DNA from: Kitasatospora kifunensis
GTDB lineage: Bacteria > Actinomycetota > Actinomycetes > Streptomycetales > Streptomycetaceae
Assembly: GCF_014203855.1 (NCBI RefSeq)
Contig: NZ_JACHJV010000003.1
Span: 372,001 to 436,000, forward strand
Direction: 5' to 3'
Length of the DNA: 64,000 nucleotides
Below the pieces are notes generated by a model that saw only the letters and a list, made by a program, of their open reading frames with translations, did no database searches and was not told the DNA's origin. This document shows positions 18,152 to 26,444 of the stretch, one piece after another. The stretch's first letter is position 1. Each line of letters begins with the position of its first letter. The position numbers and the translations under genes are program-made.

Positions 18152-19363
18152 GTGACAGAAAGTCGGAGCAGTGCAGCGGCCCAGCACACGGCCGACGTGG
18201 TGATCCTCGGTGCCGGGCCGGCCGGGCTGGTACTCGCAAACCTGCTGCGGGCGAACGGGATCGACTGCGTCGTGCTGGAGCGGGCCGACCGCACGCACCT
18301 CGGGGCCAGGGCGCGCGCGGGCTTCCTCGCGGCGAACACCGTGCGGATCCTGGAGCGGCACGGTCTGGCCGAGGGGCTGCACCGGCACGGACGGGAGCAC
18401 GCCACCTGCGAGTTCCGGACCGAGGACGGCCGCTTCCGGCTGGACTACGGCAGCCTCGGCCGAGGGGAGCGGCACACCGTCTACCCGCAGCAGGACCTGG
18501 TGACGGATCTGCTGGCACGTTACCTGGCGGACGGCGGGCGGCTCTGCTTCGGGACCGAGGCGCTGGCCGTGCTGGACGCGGACAGCGCGCAGCCCTCGGT
18601 CACGGCCCGCGAGGCCGACGGCCGTCCGGTCCGCTGGCGGGCCAGGTACGTGGCCGGCTGCGACGGCCGGCACGGTGCGGCGCGGCGCTCCCTGCCGACC
18701 GGTGCGATCCGCCGCTACCACCGCGACCACCAGGTCTCCTGGCTCGGCCTGCTCACCGAGGCGCCACCGAGTATGGACGCGGTGGGATACGCGGTGCACG
18801 AGCGCGGATTCGCCGGGCACATGGCGCGCACCCCCGAGGTGACTCGCTACTACCTGCAGTGTGAACGCGGCAGTTCGCCCGGCCTGTGGTCCGAGGAGCG
18901 GATCTGGGACGAGCTGGCGCTGCGGATGCGCGCCACGGACTACGGCCCGCTGAACCGGGGCTCCATCGTCCAACGCACCGTCGTCGACCTGCAGTCCGAT
19001 GTACTCGAACCGCTGCGCCACGGTGCGCTGTTCCTCGCGGGCGACGCCGCGAGCCTGCTCAGCCCCTCTGCTGCCAAAGGCGCGAACCTCGCCGTGCTGG
19101 AGGCGGAGCTCCTGGCCGAGGCGCTGGTCGACGACCTCGTCCACGGCGACCGCGCAGGGCTCGCCCGCTACTCGGAACGCTGCCTGGCCCACGTCTGGCG
19201 CGCGCAGGAGTTCTCGCAGTGGATGATCCGGCTGCTGCACGCGGCGCCCGGAGCGCATGACGCGTCGTCGTTCCACAACTCCCTGCGACGTTCCCGCATC
19301 GAAGCGCTGCGCACCTCGCGCAGCCAGCAACACTGGTTCGCCGAACACTACGTCGGCGTGTGA
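18152..19363 (+). CDS. FAD-dependent aromatic monooxygenase, 4-hydroxybenzoate 3-monooxygenase (PobA) family
   Basis: 403 residues. FAD motifs: GAGPAGLVLANLL (GxGxxG), the DG-type stretch YVAGCDGRHGAARRSLP, and FLAGDAASLLSPSAAKG. Class-A flavoprotein hydroxylase closest by eye to PobA, including RARAGFL, YPQQDLV, SWLGLL and the C-terminal RAQEFSQWMIRLLH. It would hydroxylate a 4-hydroxybenzoate-like phenol with NAD(P)H. The GTG start lacks a ribosome site; TACGAT at 18138-18143 lies eight bases upstream, so the mRNA may be leaderless. The next gene, an O-methyltransferase, follows after 75 bp and may act on the product. Confidence 0.9.
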   Translation: MTESRSSAAAQHTADVVILGAGPAGLVLANLLRANGIDCVVLERADRTHLGARARAGFLAANTVRILERHGLAEGLHRHGREHATCEFRTEDGRFRLDYGSLGRGERHTVYPQQDLVTDLLARYLADGGRLCFGTEALAVLDADSAQPSVTAREADGRPVRWRARYVAGCDGRHGAARRSLPTGAIRRYHRDHQVSWLGLLTEAPPSMDAVGYAVHERGFAGHMARTPEVTRYYLQCERGSSPGLWSEERIWDELALRMRATDYGPLNRGSIVQRTVVDLQSDVLEPLRHGALFLAGDAASLLSPSAAKGANLAVLEAELLAEALVDDLVHGDRAGLARYSERCLAHVWRAQEFSQWMIRLLHAAPGAHDASSFHNSLRRSRIEALRTSRSQQHWFAEHYVGV

Positions 19364-19391
19364 GAACTGCCGGCCTGTGAGAACTGCCGGC
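19360..19391. repeat. Short direct repeat at the monooxygenase stop
   Basis: GTGAGAACTGCCGGC occurs twice with a 17-bp period; the first copy contains the monooxygenase stop codon. A third partial copy (ATGAGAACC) follows. It looks like a slip duplication in the 75-bp spacer. Confidence 0.8.
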
Positions 19392-19438
19392 GCATGAGAA
19401 CCACGCCACTCACCCACCCAATTGAGGATTCCGCCACG

Positions 19439-21226
19439 ATGGTGACAACGATCCAGAGCGAGCCGACGACGACGGTCCCCGGTGACGCGGCGCGCTTAGC
19501 CGCAACGGTGGGCTTCGTCCGGGAGCAGGACGCCACCACGCTGCTGCCGCTCCTGCTGCCCGGACTCGACGGCCCGGAACTGCGGGCCCTGCTGGAGTGC
19601 TGCCGCTTCTCGCACGCGGCGCTGCTCGTGTTCCCCGGGGACCAAGAGGCGCTGCGCGCCCAACTGGCCGACTGCGGACTGGATCCGGCGGTGGTGCCGC
19701 AGCCCAGCGTCGTCGTCCGGCAGCGGCTGGCCGCTCGACACCTGCGCGATGCCGCGGAGCTGGACGTCCGCATCCTGCGGCCGCTGGTGCTCGGCTCGGA
19801 CGGGGCGCACCGCACGGTCGAGATCTTCACGCTGAGCGTGCCGCCGGGATCACCGCTGGCCCAGATCGCCGAGCACGAGCGCCTGTGGCAGCACGAGGCG
19901 CATCTCGCCTTCGAGGTCGAGCGACCGGATCCGCTGGCGCTGCGCGGACTGTGCGCGGTCCTGGCTCGGCACGGCGCGCTCGCCGACGGCGGTGGGTACA
20001 ACCAGCACGAGGACGGCACGGTGCTCTACTTCACCGCACCTGCCGACTCGAAGTGCGGATACCGACGGGTGGAGATCTACCTGCCCGGCGACCACCAGGG
20101 CGTCCTGGCCTCCCATCTGGAGGAGTTCCGCGCGCGCCAGCCCGCCGAAACGCTTCTGCGCCAGCTGACCGGAGCGTGGGCGACACAGGCCCTGGCCGTC
20201 TTCGCCGAACTGCGGGTGCCCGACGCCATGGACACCCGCGTGGCGACCAGCGCGGGAACCCTGGCCCGAGCCGTCGGCGCCGACGAGGAGAGCCTGGCAC
20301 GATTGCTGCGCTACCTCGCGACGCTGGGGACGGTGGCAGCGGACCACGACGGCTTCCGGCTGACCGAGATCGGCACGCTGCTTCGCGCGGACTCCCCCGG
20401 CTCGACGCGCCCGCTGGCGCTGATGTACGGCGGCCCGTTCTACCAGTCCTTCGCCCACCTCGCCCACACCGTGCGCACCGGTCAGACGGCCTTCGACCAC
20501 CTCTTCGGCGAGAACCACTTCGACCACTTCGCCCGCGACCCCGAACTCGCCCTGCTGTTCGACCAGTCCATGGCCGCGAGCGCTCGCATGTTCGGGCCGC
20601 TCACCACCCACCCGGTGGTCACGGCCGCGAGCACGGCGCCCGTTCCCAGGACCGTCGTCGACGTCGCGGGCGGCAACGGCGAGCTGCTCGCCCGCCTGCT
20701 GACCGCGCACCCGCGCCTCAACGGCGTGCTGCTCGAACGCCCTCACGTCATCGAAGCCGCCCGCCGGTCACTGGCGGCCGCCGGCTGCGGCGAGCGGTGC
20801 GACTACCAGGTCGGCGACTTCGCCGACGTACCGCCAGGCGGTGACCTCTACATCCTCTCCCGGGTGCTGCACGACTGGGACGACGACCGCTGCCGCGAGA
20901 TCCTTCGCCACCTTGCCCGCGTGATGCCCGCCCATGCCGACCTGCTCGTCGTCGAGCGCGTGCTGCCCGACGACGACTCACCCTCACTGGCCGTCTCGTG
21001 GGACCTGCACATGATGTGCAACGTCGGAGGCCGCGAGCGCCGCACCGACCACTACGCCCGGCTGCTCGCCGAGGCAGGGCTCACCTTCGTGGACCGTTCA
21101 CCCCTGCCCCTGGACGCCACCGTGCTGCACGCACGCAAGGCCATCACCGAGACCGTCGACCTGCCCGGTCAACTCCCGCTCACCGGCGACGGGGAGGCGC
21201 CCACCCCTGGGCTGCCACCCTCGTGA
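19439..21226 (+). CDS. O-methyltransferase with extra N-terminal region; contains TTA codon
   Basis: 595 residues from ATG 19439 (GAGGA ten bases upstream); an earlier ATG at 19394 has no good site. Residues about 240-590 are a plant-type/CrtF-like O-methyltransferase: dimerisation helix (ATQALAVFAELRVPDAM), VDVAGGNGELLARLL (SAM loop), LERPHVIEAAR, YILSRVLHDWDDDRC and catalytic-region DLHMMCNVGG. The first 235 residues are an additional region I cannot assign, with HEAHLAFEVERPD and CGYRRVEIYLPGDH. Usual family length is about 340. Codon 20 is TTA (19496-19498), read by the bldA tRNA in streptomycetes, so translation is likely developmentally timed. Probably acts after the PobA-like enzyme. 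Confidence 0.88.
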   Translation: MVTTIQSEPTTTVPGDAARLAATVGFVREQDATTLLPLLLPGLDGPELRALLECCRFSHAALLVFPGDQEALRAQLADCGLDPAVVPQPSVVVRQRLAARHLRDAAELDVRILRPLVLGSDGAHRTVEIFTLSVPPGSPLAQIAEHERLWQHEAHLAFEVERPDPLALRGLCAVLARHGALADGGGYNQHEDGTVLYFTAPADSKCGYRRVEIYLPGDHQGVLASHLEEFRARQPAETLLRQLTGAWATQALAVFAELRVPDAMDTRVATSAGTLARAVGADEESLARLLRYLATLGTVAADHDGFRLTEIGTLLRADSPGSTRPLALMYGGPFYQSFAHLAHTVRTGQTAFDHLFGENHFDHFARDPELALLFDQSMAASARMFGPLTTHPVVTAASTAPVPRTVVDVAGGNGELLARLLTAHPRLNGVLLERPHVIEAARRSLAAAGCGERCDYQVGDFADVPPGGDLYILSRVLHDWDDDRCREILRHLARVMPAHADLLVVERVLPDDDSPSLAVSWDLHMMCNVGGRERRTDHYARLLAEAGLTFVDRSPLPLDATVLHARKAITETVDLPGQLPLTGDGEAPTPGLPPS

Positions 21227-21313
21227 TCACGGCGGCCGTCGTCCCGACTGCGGGTCACTGCGGCCACGGATTCCCAGCGGAGAGCCGGCACCTGGGATCG
21301 ACGACGTACGCCG

Positions 21314-22216
21314 TCAGCTTGCGGCCTGCTCCGAGGGGAAGTCAGTGCTGAGAGTGACCTCCCGCCAGCCGTCGAAGGTGGCTCTGAGCGAGTCGAGCTT
21401 GGCGGTGGCAATGTCGTATGCGGCCTTGCCCGGCAGCAGGCGCGAGGGTGGCTGTTCGGCCGTGATGGCGTCGATGACGGCTTGGGCGGCGCGTGCTGGA
21501 TCCCCGGGCTGGTGGCCGTAGGTGGCCAGGGTGCTGGCGCGCCGTGTGCCTGCGGTAGGGGCGTAGTCGTCGATGGTGGTGGCGGACTGGCGCATGGAGG
21601 GCCCGGACCAGTCGGTGCGGAATGCGGCGGGTTCGACGATCGTCACCTTGATGCCCAGGGGGGCGACTTCGGCGGCGAGTGACTCGGAGAGGCCTTCCAC
21701 GGCGAACTTGGTGGCGTGGTAGTAGCCGGTGGTACCGAAGCCGACCAGGCCGCCGAGCGAGGAGAGGTTCACGATGTGGCCGGCGCGGCGGGCGCGCATG
21801 CCCGGCAGGACGGCCCTGGTGGTGTCGGCCAAGCCGAAGACGTTGGTGTCGAACAGGGCGCGGATCTCGTCGTCCTCGCCCTCTTCGACGGCGGCGAGGT
21901 AGCCGTAGCCGGCGTTGTTGACCAGGACGTCGATCTTTCCGAAGGCGGTCTGTGCCTGGGCGACCGCCTGGGCGATCTGCTCGGAGTCGGTGACGTCCAG
22001 CGGCAGTGCGAGGGCTCGTTCGTCGTGCCCGTAGATCACGTCGGCGACCTTGCGGGGATCTCGGGCGGTGACCACGGCCCGCCATCCGCGCTCCAGCACG
22101 GCGGTGGCCAGCGCCCGGCCCAGGCCGGAGGAGCAGCCGGTGATGAACCAGACCGGCAGGTCAATTGGCTGCTCGCAGCGCGGCCACGCACCCCTGCGCG
22201 ATGACGGCCCAGTCAC
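21314..22216 (-). CDS. Short-chain dehydrogenase/reductase, start uncertain
   Basis: 300 residues as an open frame. Clear SDR domain: FITGCSSGLGRALA cofactor loop, VTARDP, VLVNNAGYGYL, SLGGLVG and YYHATK catalytic pair. This is the oxidoreductase group with a 280-residue length. Natural family proteins begin a few residues before the FITG motif, but here no standard start codon or ribosome site is found there; the first ATG (22216) lies inside the broken XRE regulator. A deletion that removed the original gene junction would explain both the missing start and the regulator's missing C-terminus. Confidence 0.8.
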   Translation of the reverse strand: MTGPSSRRGAWPRCEQPIDLPVWFITGCSSGLGRALATAVLERGWRAVVTARDPRKVADVIYGHDERALALPLDVTDSEQIAQAVAQAQTAFGKIDVLVNNAGYGYLAAVEEGEDDEIRALFDTNVFGLADTTRAVLPGMRARRAGHIVNLSSLGGLVGFGTTGYYHATKFAVEGLSESLAAEVAPLGIKVTIVEPAAFRTDWSGPSMRQSATTIDDYAPTAGTRRASTLATYGHQPGDPARAAQAVIDAITAEQPPSRLLPGKAAYDIATAKLDSLRATFDGWREVTLSTDFPSEQAAS

Positions 22217-22701
22217 GGTAGAAGTGCTGGGCGGTCGGGTTGAGGAACATCGCTGTGATCAGACTGGTCTCGCTGCCGAGCCAGGAGAACAGCGCCTCGC
22301 CCAGCAAGTTGACGGCCAGCAGGTCGAGGTAGCGGCCGTAGACCAGAGCCGGGGTGTCCGCCCAGGTGTCCAGCAAGGACACCAGTTACGGGCCTGCGTA
22401 CTCCCCGGTGGGCTCGCAGCGCCCGGGTTGCGGCGGATCGACCAGCGCGCGCAGGTAGGCGGCTTCCTCGCCTTCCAACAGCAGGGCGGCCGCCAGGGCC
22501 CGCAGGACCTGGGGCGAGGGATTGCGTTCGCGTCCCTGTTCCAACCGCACGTAGTAGGTCGGTGCTCACCCCGGCGAGGACCGCGATCTCCTCGCGTCGC
22601 AGACCGGGAGTACGGCGCGCCCCCGTGGGCATCCCGTGGTCCTCGGGACGCACCAGTGCGCGTCGGGCCCGCAGGAACTCACTCAGCCGTTTCGTGTGCA
22701 T
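22161..22701 (-). pseudogene. Broken XRE-family regulator (MmyB-like ligand domain)
   Basis: Starts at ATG 22701 (MHTKRLSEFLRARRALVRPE) and has the family HTH GLRREEIAVLAGVSTD. At 22557-22558 one extra G shifts the frame; dropping it restores YYVRLEQGRERNPSPQ and the usual ALLVD/EPTGEY linker. An in-frame TAA stands at 22386-22388. After that the frame continues with SLLDTWADTPALVYGRYLD, LNPTAQHFYRDW and stops at 22161, about 60-80 residues before the family's normal end. Frameshift, nonsense codon and truncation together make this a pseudogene. It once probably controlled the adjacent SDR. Confidence 0.85.
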
Positions 22702-22842
22702 GCCCACCACCGTAGGAGCAAGCACCACGAAGAAGGTGGCCCTGCCGCACCCACCCAGTTGGCGCGATCGACAGCGGCCGGAGGCCGAGCCAGGTACGAC
22801 GGCCGGCCCCGGTCTGTCGGCGGGCGGTGCGTGGATAACCGA

Positions 22843-22871
22843 TTGCCGCGTTGCATCTCGGTGCGTATGGT
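22843..22871 (+). promoter_or_regulatory. Probable promoter for leaderless phosphotransferase mRNA
   Basis: TTGCCG (22843-22848), 17-bp spacer, TATGGT (22866-22871), then six bases to the ATG at 22878. This spacing puts transcription start at or next to the ATG; no ribosome site is present, in keeping with a leaderless transcript. Confidence 0.5.
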
Positions 22872-22877
22872 CCACGC

Positions 22878-23825
22878 ATGTCGCAACCGGATCAGTTGCC
22901 TCCCGGGACGGCGTGGGCCGAAGGGCTGCTGCGGGAGGTGTTCCCCGACGCCGAGGTGATCGAAGCGGTGCCGCGTACGGGCGGCCAGTTGAGCGCGGTG
23001 TACGAGATGCGCTGTGCTGATCCTGCCCACAGCGCGATCCTCAAGGTGTATGCGCACGAGTGGGCGTGGAAGCAGGCGAAGGAAGTTCGCGTCTATCAGA
23101 TGCTCGCGAGCCTTGGATCCCTGCCGGTGCCGAGCGTGCTGCACCACACGCCGGGCGGAGGGCCTGGAGGCCGGGCCGTCACGATCCTGAGCCTGCTCGA
23201 GGGGCGCCCGCTGTCCGAGGCGTCGAAGGAACTGGCCCCGGCACGAATTCCGTCGCTCTACCGGGAGATGGGTGCCATCTTGGCCACGGTGCACCGGATC
23301 GGCCAGGAGGCCTACGGGTATGTGACCGACCGCATCCTCGATCCGCGCTTGGACAACGGCAGTTACATGCGGCACCAGTTCGCCAAGAAGCTCGCGGAGT
23401 TCAAGGTCCTGGGCGGCGACGGCCGGCTGCACGACGCGGTCGCGCGGCGGGTCGAGCGCGACGGGGCGCTGTTCGACAACTGCCAGACCGCCGTGCTCTG
23501 CCACAACGACCTGCATGAGGGCAACGTGCTCGTCGCCCGGCGCGCGGGCGGCTGGGAGCTGAGCGGCGTGATCGACGTCGAGAACGCGATCGCCGCCGAC
23601 CCGCTGATCGACCTGGCCAAGACCGACTACTACTCCCTCGGCCGCGGCGAGCCGGAACGCAGCGCGCTGTTCGAAGGCTACGGGCCGCTTCCCGCCGACG
23701 CCGTCGAGCGGCTCGACCTCTACCGGCTCTACCACGCGGTCGAGTTGTGGGACTGGTTCCGCTCGATCGGCACGGTGGGGCCCTTGGGCGCAATCGCCGA
23801 TGACATTGCCCGGCTGGCGGGTTAG
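22878..23825 (+). CDS. APH-family phosphotransferase
   Basis: 315 residues from ATG 22878. Kinase-like fold: TGGQLSAVYEMR near the N-terminus with the ATP-lysine in ILKVYAHEW, catalytic loop LCHNDLHEGNVLV (HxDxxxxN), and metal-binding VIDVENAIAADPLIDLAK. Family members phosphorylate aminoglycosides, choline, homoserine, fructosamine or similar alcohols. Resistance is not implied by sequence alone, and no antibiotic genes adjoin it. It is convergent with the carotenoid oxygenase gene (39 bp). Confidence 0.88.
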   Translation: MSQPDQLPPGTAWAEGLLREVFPDAEVIEAVPRTGGQLSAVYEMRCADPAHSAILKVYAHEWAWKQAKEVRVYQMLASLGSLPVPSVLHHTPGGGPGGRAVTILSLLEGRPLSEASKELAPARIPSLYREMGAILATVHRIGQEAYGYVTDRILDPRLDNGSYMRHQFAKKLAEFKVLGGDGRLHDAVARRVERDGALFDNCQTAVLCHNDLHEGNVLVARRAGGWELSGVIDVENAIAADPLIDLAKTDYYSLGRGEPERSALFEGYGPLPADAVERLDLYRLYHAVELWDWFRSIGTVGPLGAIADDIARLAG

Positions 23826-23864
23826 GCGGCCCGGTGCACCAAAGTGACCAAGGTCCCGGGTCGG

Positions 23865-25208
23865 TCAGCGGTGCAGTTCCGTGTCGGGTATCCAGGATCC
23901 GTGGAAGCCGGCCGGTACCCGGCGGGGCAGGTGCACGGTGGCGACCGGCTCGGCGGCCAGGTCGGTCGCGTCGTGCACGAGCAGGCGGGAGGCCACGGCC
24001 GGATCGCGGTGGGTGACGATCGACAGCAGCCAGCCCTCGTCCTCGCCGGTGGAGTCGTCGGCGGGGACGAAGACGGCCTCACCCGCATGCCAGTCCTCGC
24101 CGAGTTCGTGCCGGGCGATCTGGCCGTGGTCACCGTCGTACTTCACGATGGCGTGGGTGTCGACGGCGTAGAGGTAGCGGTTGGGCAGACCGACGAGACG
24201 GTCGTCAACGGTGGGGAACTCGACGTTGCCGTCGTCGAGGGCGTGCTCGGTGACGGTGCCGGTGGCCGGGTCGAGGGTCCAGCGGTGCAAGGTGGCGACA
24301 GCCAGCCGCGCGGCCTGCTCGGCGCGCGGTGCGCCGCCGATCCGTGACCAGGTACTGAACCAGGCCTCCCGGCTGTAGCGGATGGCGTCCAGGGTGACGC
24401 GGCCCCGGTCGTCCTCATGGGCGTTGCCGATATGGAAGACGTAGCACGGCTCGATATCGAACCACTGCACCGTCGGATCGGATTTGCCCATCAGTCCGAT
24501 GCGCGCGGTGTAGTGGTCGCTCCACTGGTAGGGCATGCCGCGGCCGACGAGTTCGGGCTGGAACACGACCGGCAGGTCCAGCCACACGATGTGGTTCGGT
24601 GTGATCGCGAGGTCGTGCATCATCGTCGGCCCCGGCACCTGGACGGGGAAGCTGGTGGCCAGTTCGCCGGCCGCGGTCAGCCGGTGGTACGTCAGGAACG
24701 GCGGGCGCATGCCGTAGTCGAACAGGTGCAGTTCACCGGTGAGTGGGTCCTCCTTGGGGTGCGCGGTCATGCCGGTGGTGAGCCGACCGCCGAAGTCGCA
24801 CGGGCCGAGGGTGTCCAGCTCGGGACTCATCTCATAGGGACGGCTGGTCTCCGTCAGGGCGAAGATCCTGCCGCCGTGTTCGATGACCGAGGTGTTGGCG
24901 GCCCCGGCGGCGAGGTCGCGGGTGCCGTCCGGGCCGATGGGCGGGGCGCCTTCCAGGCGCTTGGTGCGTACCCAGCGGTTGCGGTACCAGGCGGCGCGGC
25001 CCTTCTCCAACCGCACGCCGTGCAGCATGCCGTGGCCGGTGAACCAGTGACCGCTGTCCTCACCGGGCAGCGGATTGGGGCCGTTGCGGAAGTAGCGGCC
25101 GGTCAGCTCGGTCGGGAGCACGCCGGTGACGTGCAGGCCGACGGCCTCGATCTCGTCCGGAACCGGGGCCAGGTGCCCGGCGAGGTAGCTCGGGGTGTGT
25201 TCGCTCAT
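23865..25208 (-). CDS. Carotenoid cleavage oxygenase family protein
   Basis: 447 residues. The seven-bladed propeller family is identified by RYFRNGPNPLP and the four spaced iron-binding histidines, visible in MTAHPKEDP, MMHDLAIT, VFHIGNAHED and the C-terminal GFHGSWIP. The enzyme cleaves double bonds in carotenoids or stilbenoid/lignin-derived olefins with O2 and Fe(II). No carotenoid genes are nearby, so a phenylpropanoid substrate is also possible, and PadR neighbours often respond to phenolic acids. Divergent from a PadR regulator with its consensus site between them. Confidence 0.93.
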   Translation of the reverse strand: MSEHTPSYLAGHLAPVPDEIEAVGLHVTGVLPTELTGRYFRNGPNPLPGEDSGHWFTGHGMLHGVRLEKGRAAWYRNRWVRTKRLEGAPPIGPDGTRDLAAGAANTSVIEHGGRIFALTETSRPYEMSPELDTLGPCDFGGRLTTGMTAHPKEDPLTGELHLFDYGMRPPFLTYHRLTAAGELATSFPVQVPGPTMMHDLAITPNHIVWLDLPVVFQPELVGRGMPYQWSDHYTARIGLMGKSDPTVQWFDIEPCYVFHIGNAHEDDRGRVTLDAIRYSREAWFSTWSRIGGAPRAEQAARLAVATLHRWTLDPATGTVTEHALDDGNVEFPTVDDRLVGLPNRYLYAVDTHAIVKYDGDHGQIARHELGEDWHAGEAVFVPADDSTGEDEGWLLSIVTHRDPAVASRLLVHDATDLAAEPVATVHLPRRVPAGFHGSWIPDTELHR

Positions 25209-25236
25209 GCCTCAACATTGATACGTACGGCTTGAT

Positions 25237-25252
25237 ATGTCAATCAGTACAT
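25237..25252. promoter_or_regulatory. PadR operator
   Basis: ATGTCAATCAGTACAT fits the PadR consensus ATGT-N8-ACAT exactly. It lies in the 80-bp divergent spacer, 29 bp upstream of the carotenoid-oxygenase start and 37 bp upstream of the PadR start, where one dimer could control both promoters. A second AT-rich half-dyad (CATTGATACGTA) adjoins it. Confidence 0.7.
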
Positions 25253-25288
25253 GTCCGGCTTGCTGGTTACGGCGGTTACGATGAGCAC

Positions 25289-25831
25289 ATGTCCCTGCGC
25301 CACGCCCTGCTCGGCCTGCTCGCCGACCAGCCCCAGACCGGCTACGACCTGAGCAAGCGCTTCGAGGAATCGCTGTCGCGCTACGCATGGCACGCCGGCC
25401 ACGGCCACATCTATCCGGAGCTCAAGAAGATGGCCGCCGACGACCTGATCGAGGTCGTCGGCGAAGGCATGCGCGGCAGCAAGACCTACGGCATCACCGA
25501 GCGCGGCACCGCCGAACTGCGGGAGTGGATGTTCACGCCCAAGGACGCGCCGATGCGCAGCGAGTCCGTGCTGCGCCTGTTCCTGCTGTCCGCCCTCGAT
25601 CCCAAGGACACGCGAACACTCGTCAGTGAGGTCATCGAGCACGCCGAGGCGGATGCCGCCGCGCTACGCCAGGCCATCCAGAGCATCGAGGCCGCCGCAC
25701 AACCCGGCGAGAAGCCGCCCTTCGCCCGCTTCGCCGCGGAGTTCGGGCTGCGCTTCCAAGAGCTCCAGCGTGACTGGGCCCAGTGGGCCATCCGCGAGTT
25801 GGACAAGGACGCGACGTCAACCGACAGCTGA
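25289..25831 (+). CDS. PadR-family transcriptional regulator
   Basis: 180 residues from ATG 25289. N-terminal winged helix MSLRHALLGLLADQPQTGYD with YPELKKMAADDLIEVV and GSKTYGITERGTAELREWM; the C-terminal half is a helical dimerisation arm. PadR/Vir class with long C-terminus. It is divergent from the carotenoid cleavage oxygenase and the consensus operator lies between, so it very likely represses that gene and responds to its substrate. Confidence 0.95.
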   Translation: MSLRHALLGLLADQPQTGYDLSKRFEESLSRYAWHAGHGHIYPELKKMAADDLIEVVGEGMRGSKTYGITERGTAELREWMFTPKDAPMRSESVLRLFLLSALDPKDTRTLVSEVIEHAEADAAALRQAIQSIEAAAQPGEKPPFARFAAEFGLRFQELQRDWAQWAIRELDKDATSTDS

Positions 25832-26067
25832 GTCCCGTCACCCGCTCGGCTCCGCACCGTCAACTTCTGCCGACGACACGGACCAGGCCTTTCTCTCATC
25901 TCACCTCGGCTCTGCCGGGTCAGCGCCGGGCGATGTCGCACCGGCGGCGGCAGGCGGTCAGGACGCTACCGATGCGCAGCAGGATCGCGGTGATCACGAC
26001 GCTCTCGCCGATGTCGGCGCGCTCGCGCTGGTCGGCGGCTGGTGTCCACGGTGAAGATCGTGCGGCC

Positions 26068-26254
26068 ATGACCAACGAGTCGAATGCACCGGCCTGGCGG
26101 GTGATGCGGCAGGAAGACAACGGCAACCAGTACCTGGTGGCCCGTGATCTCCCGAAGGACGAGGCGCAGCGGCTCGCTGCCGAGCTGGAGGCGGGCGCGC
26201 GGGCACAAGCAGCTCTACTGGACCGAGCTCGATCAGCCCCGCGCCACGAGCTGA
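26068..26254 (+). pseudogene. Small gene with frameshift (short SPOR-like protein)
   Basis: ATG at 26068 opens MTNESNAPAWRVMRQEDNGN, then YLVARDLPKDEAQRLAAELEA, the pattern of a 50-60-residue actinobacterial protein of unknown function. The expected ending GHKQLYWTELDQPRATS with a stop at 26252-26254 is present but in the next frame; removal of one base from the run 26191-26203 would join them. In the original frame the open frame simply runs on in low-quality sequence. Either a recent frameshift or a sequencing error in a GC run. Confidence 0.55.
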
Positions 26255-26444
26255 CCCCGCCATGGGGAGGAGAACGGGTGCGCTCCGTGTCGGTGAGCTC
26301 GGGGCCGGCCTCGGGCGCAATGGAGGCGGAGCCCGCGATTCGTCCTCGCGAGCCCCGCCTGGTATCACGCTGTTACCTGCACTGGCAGCAGTGCTTGTTG
26401 CGGTTGATGAGGGTGTGCCCCTCGGTACTGCTGCGGCGTTCTGA

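Noticed and set aside
22878..23825. APH-family gene as an antibiotic resistance gene
   Set aside because: Family has many unrelated substrates and nothing in the neighbourhood suggests an antibiotic.
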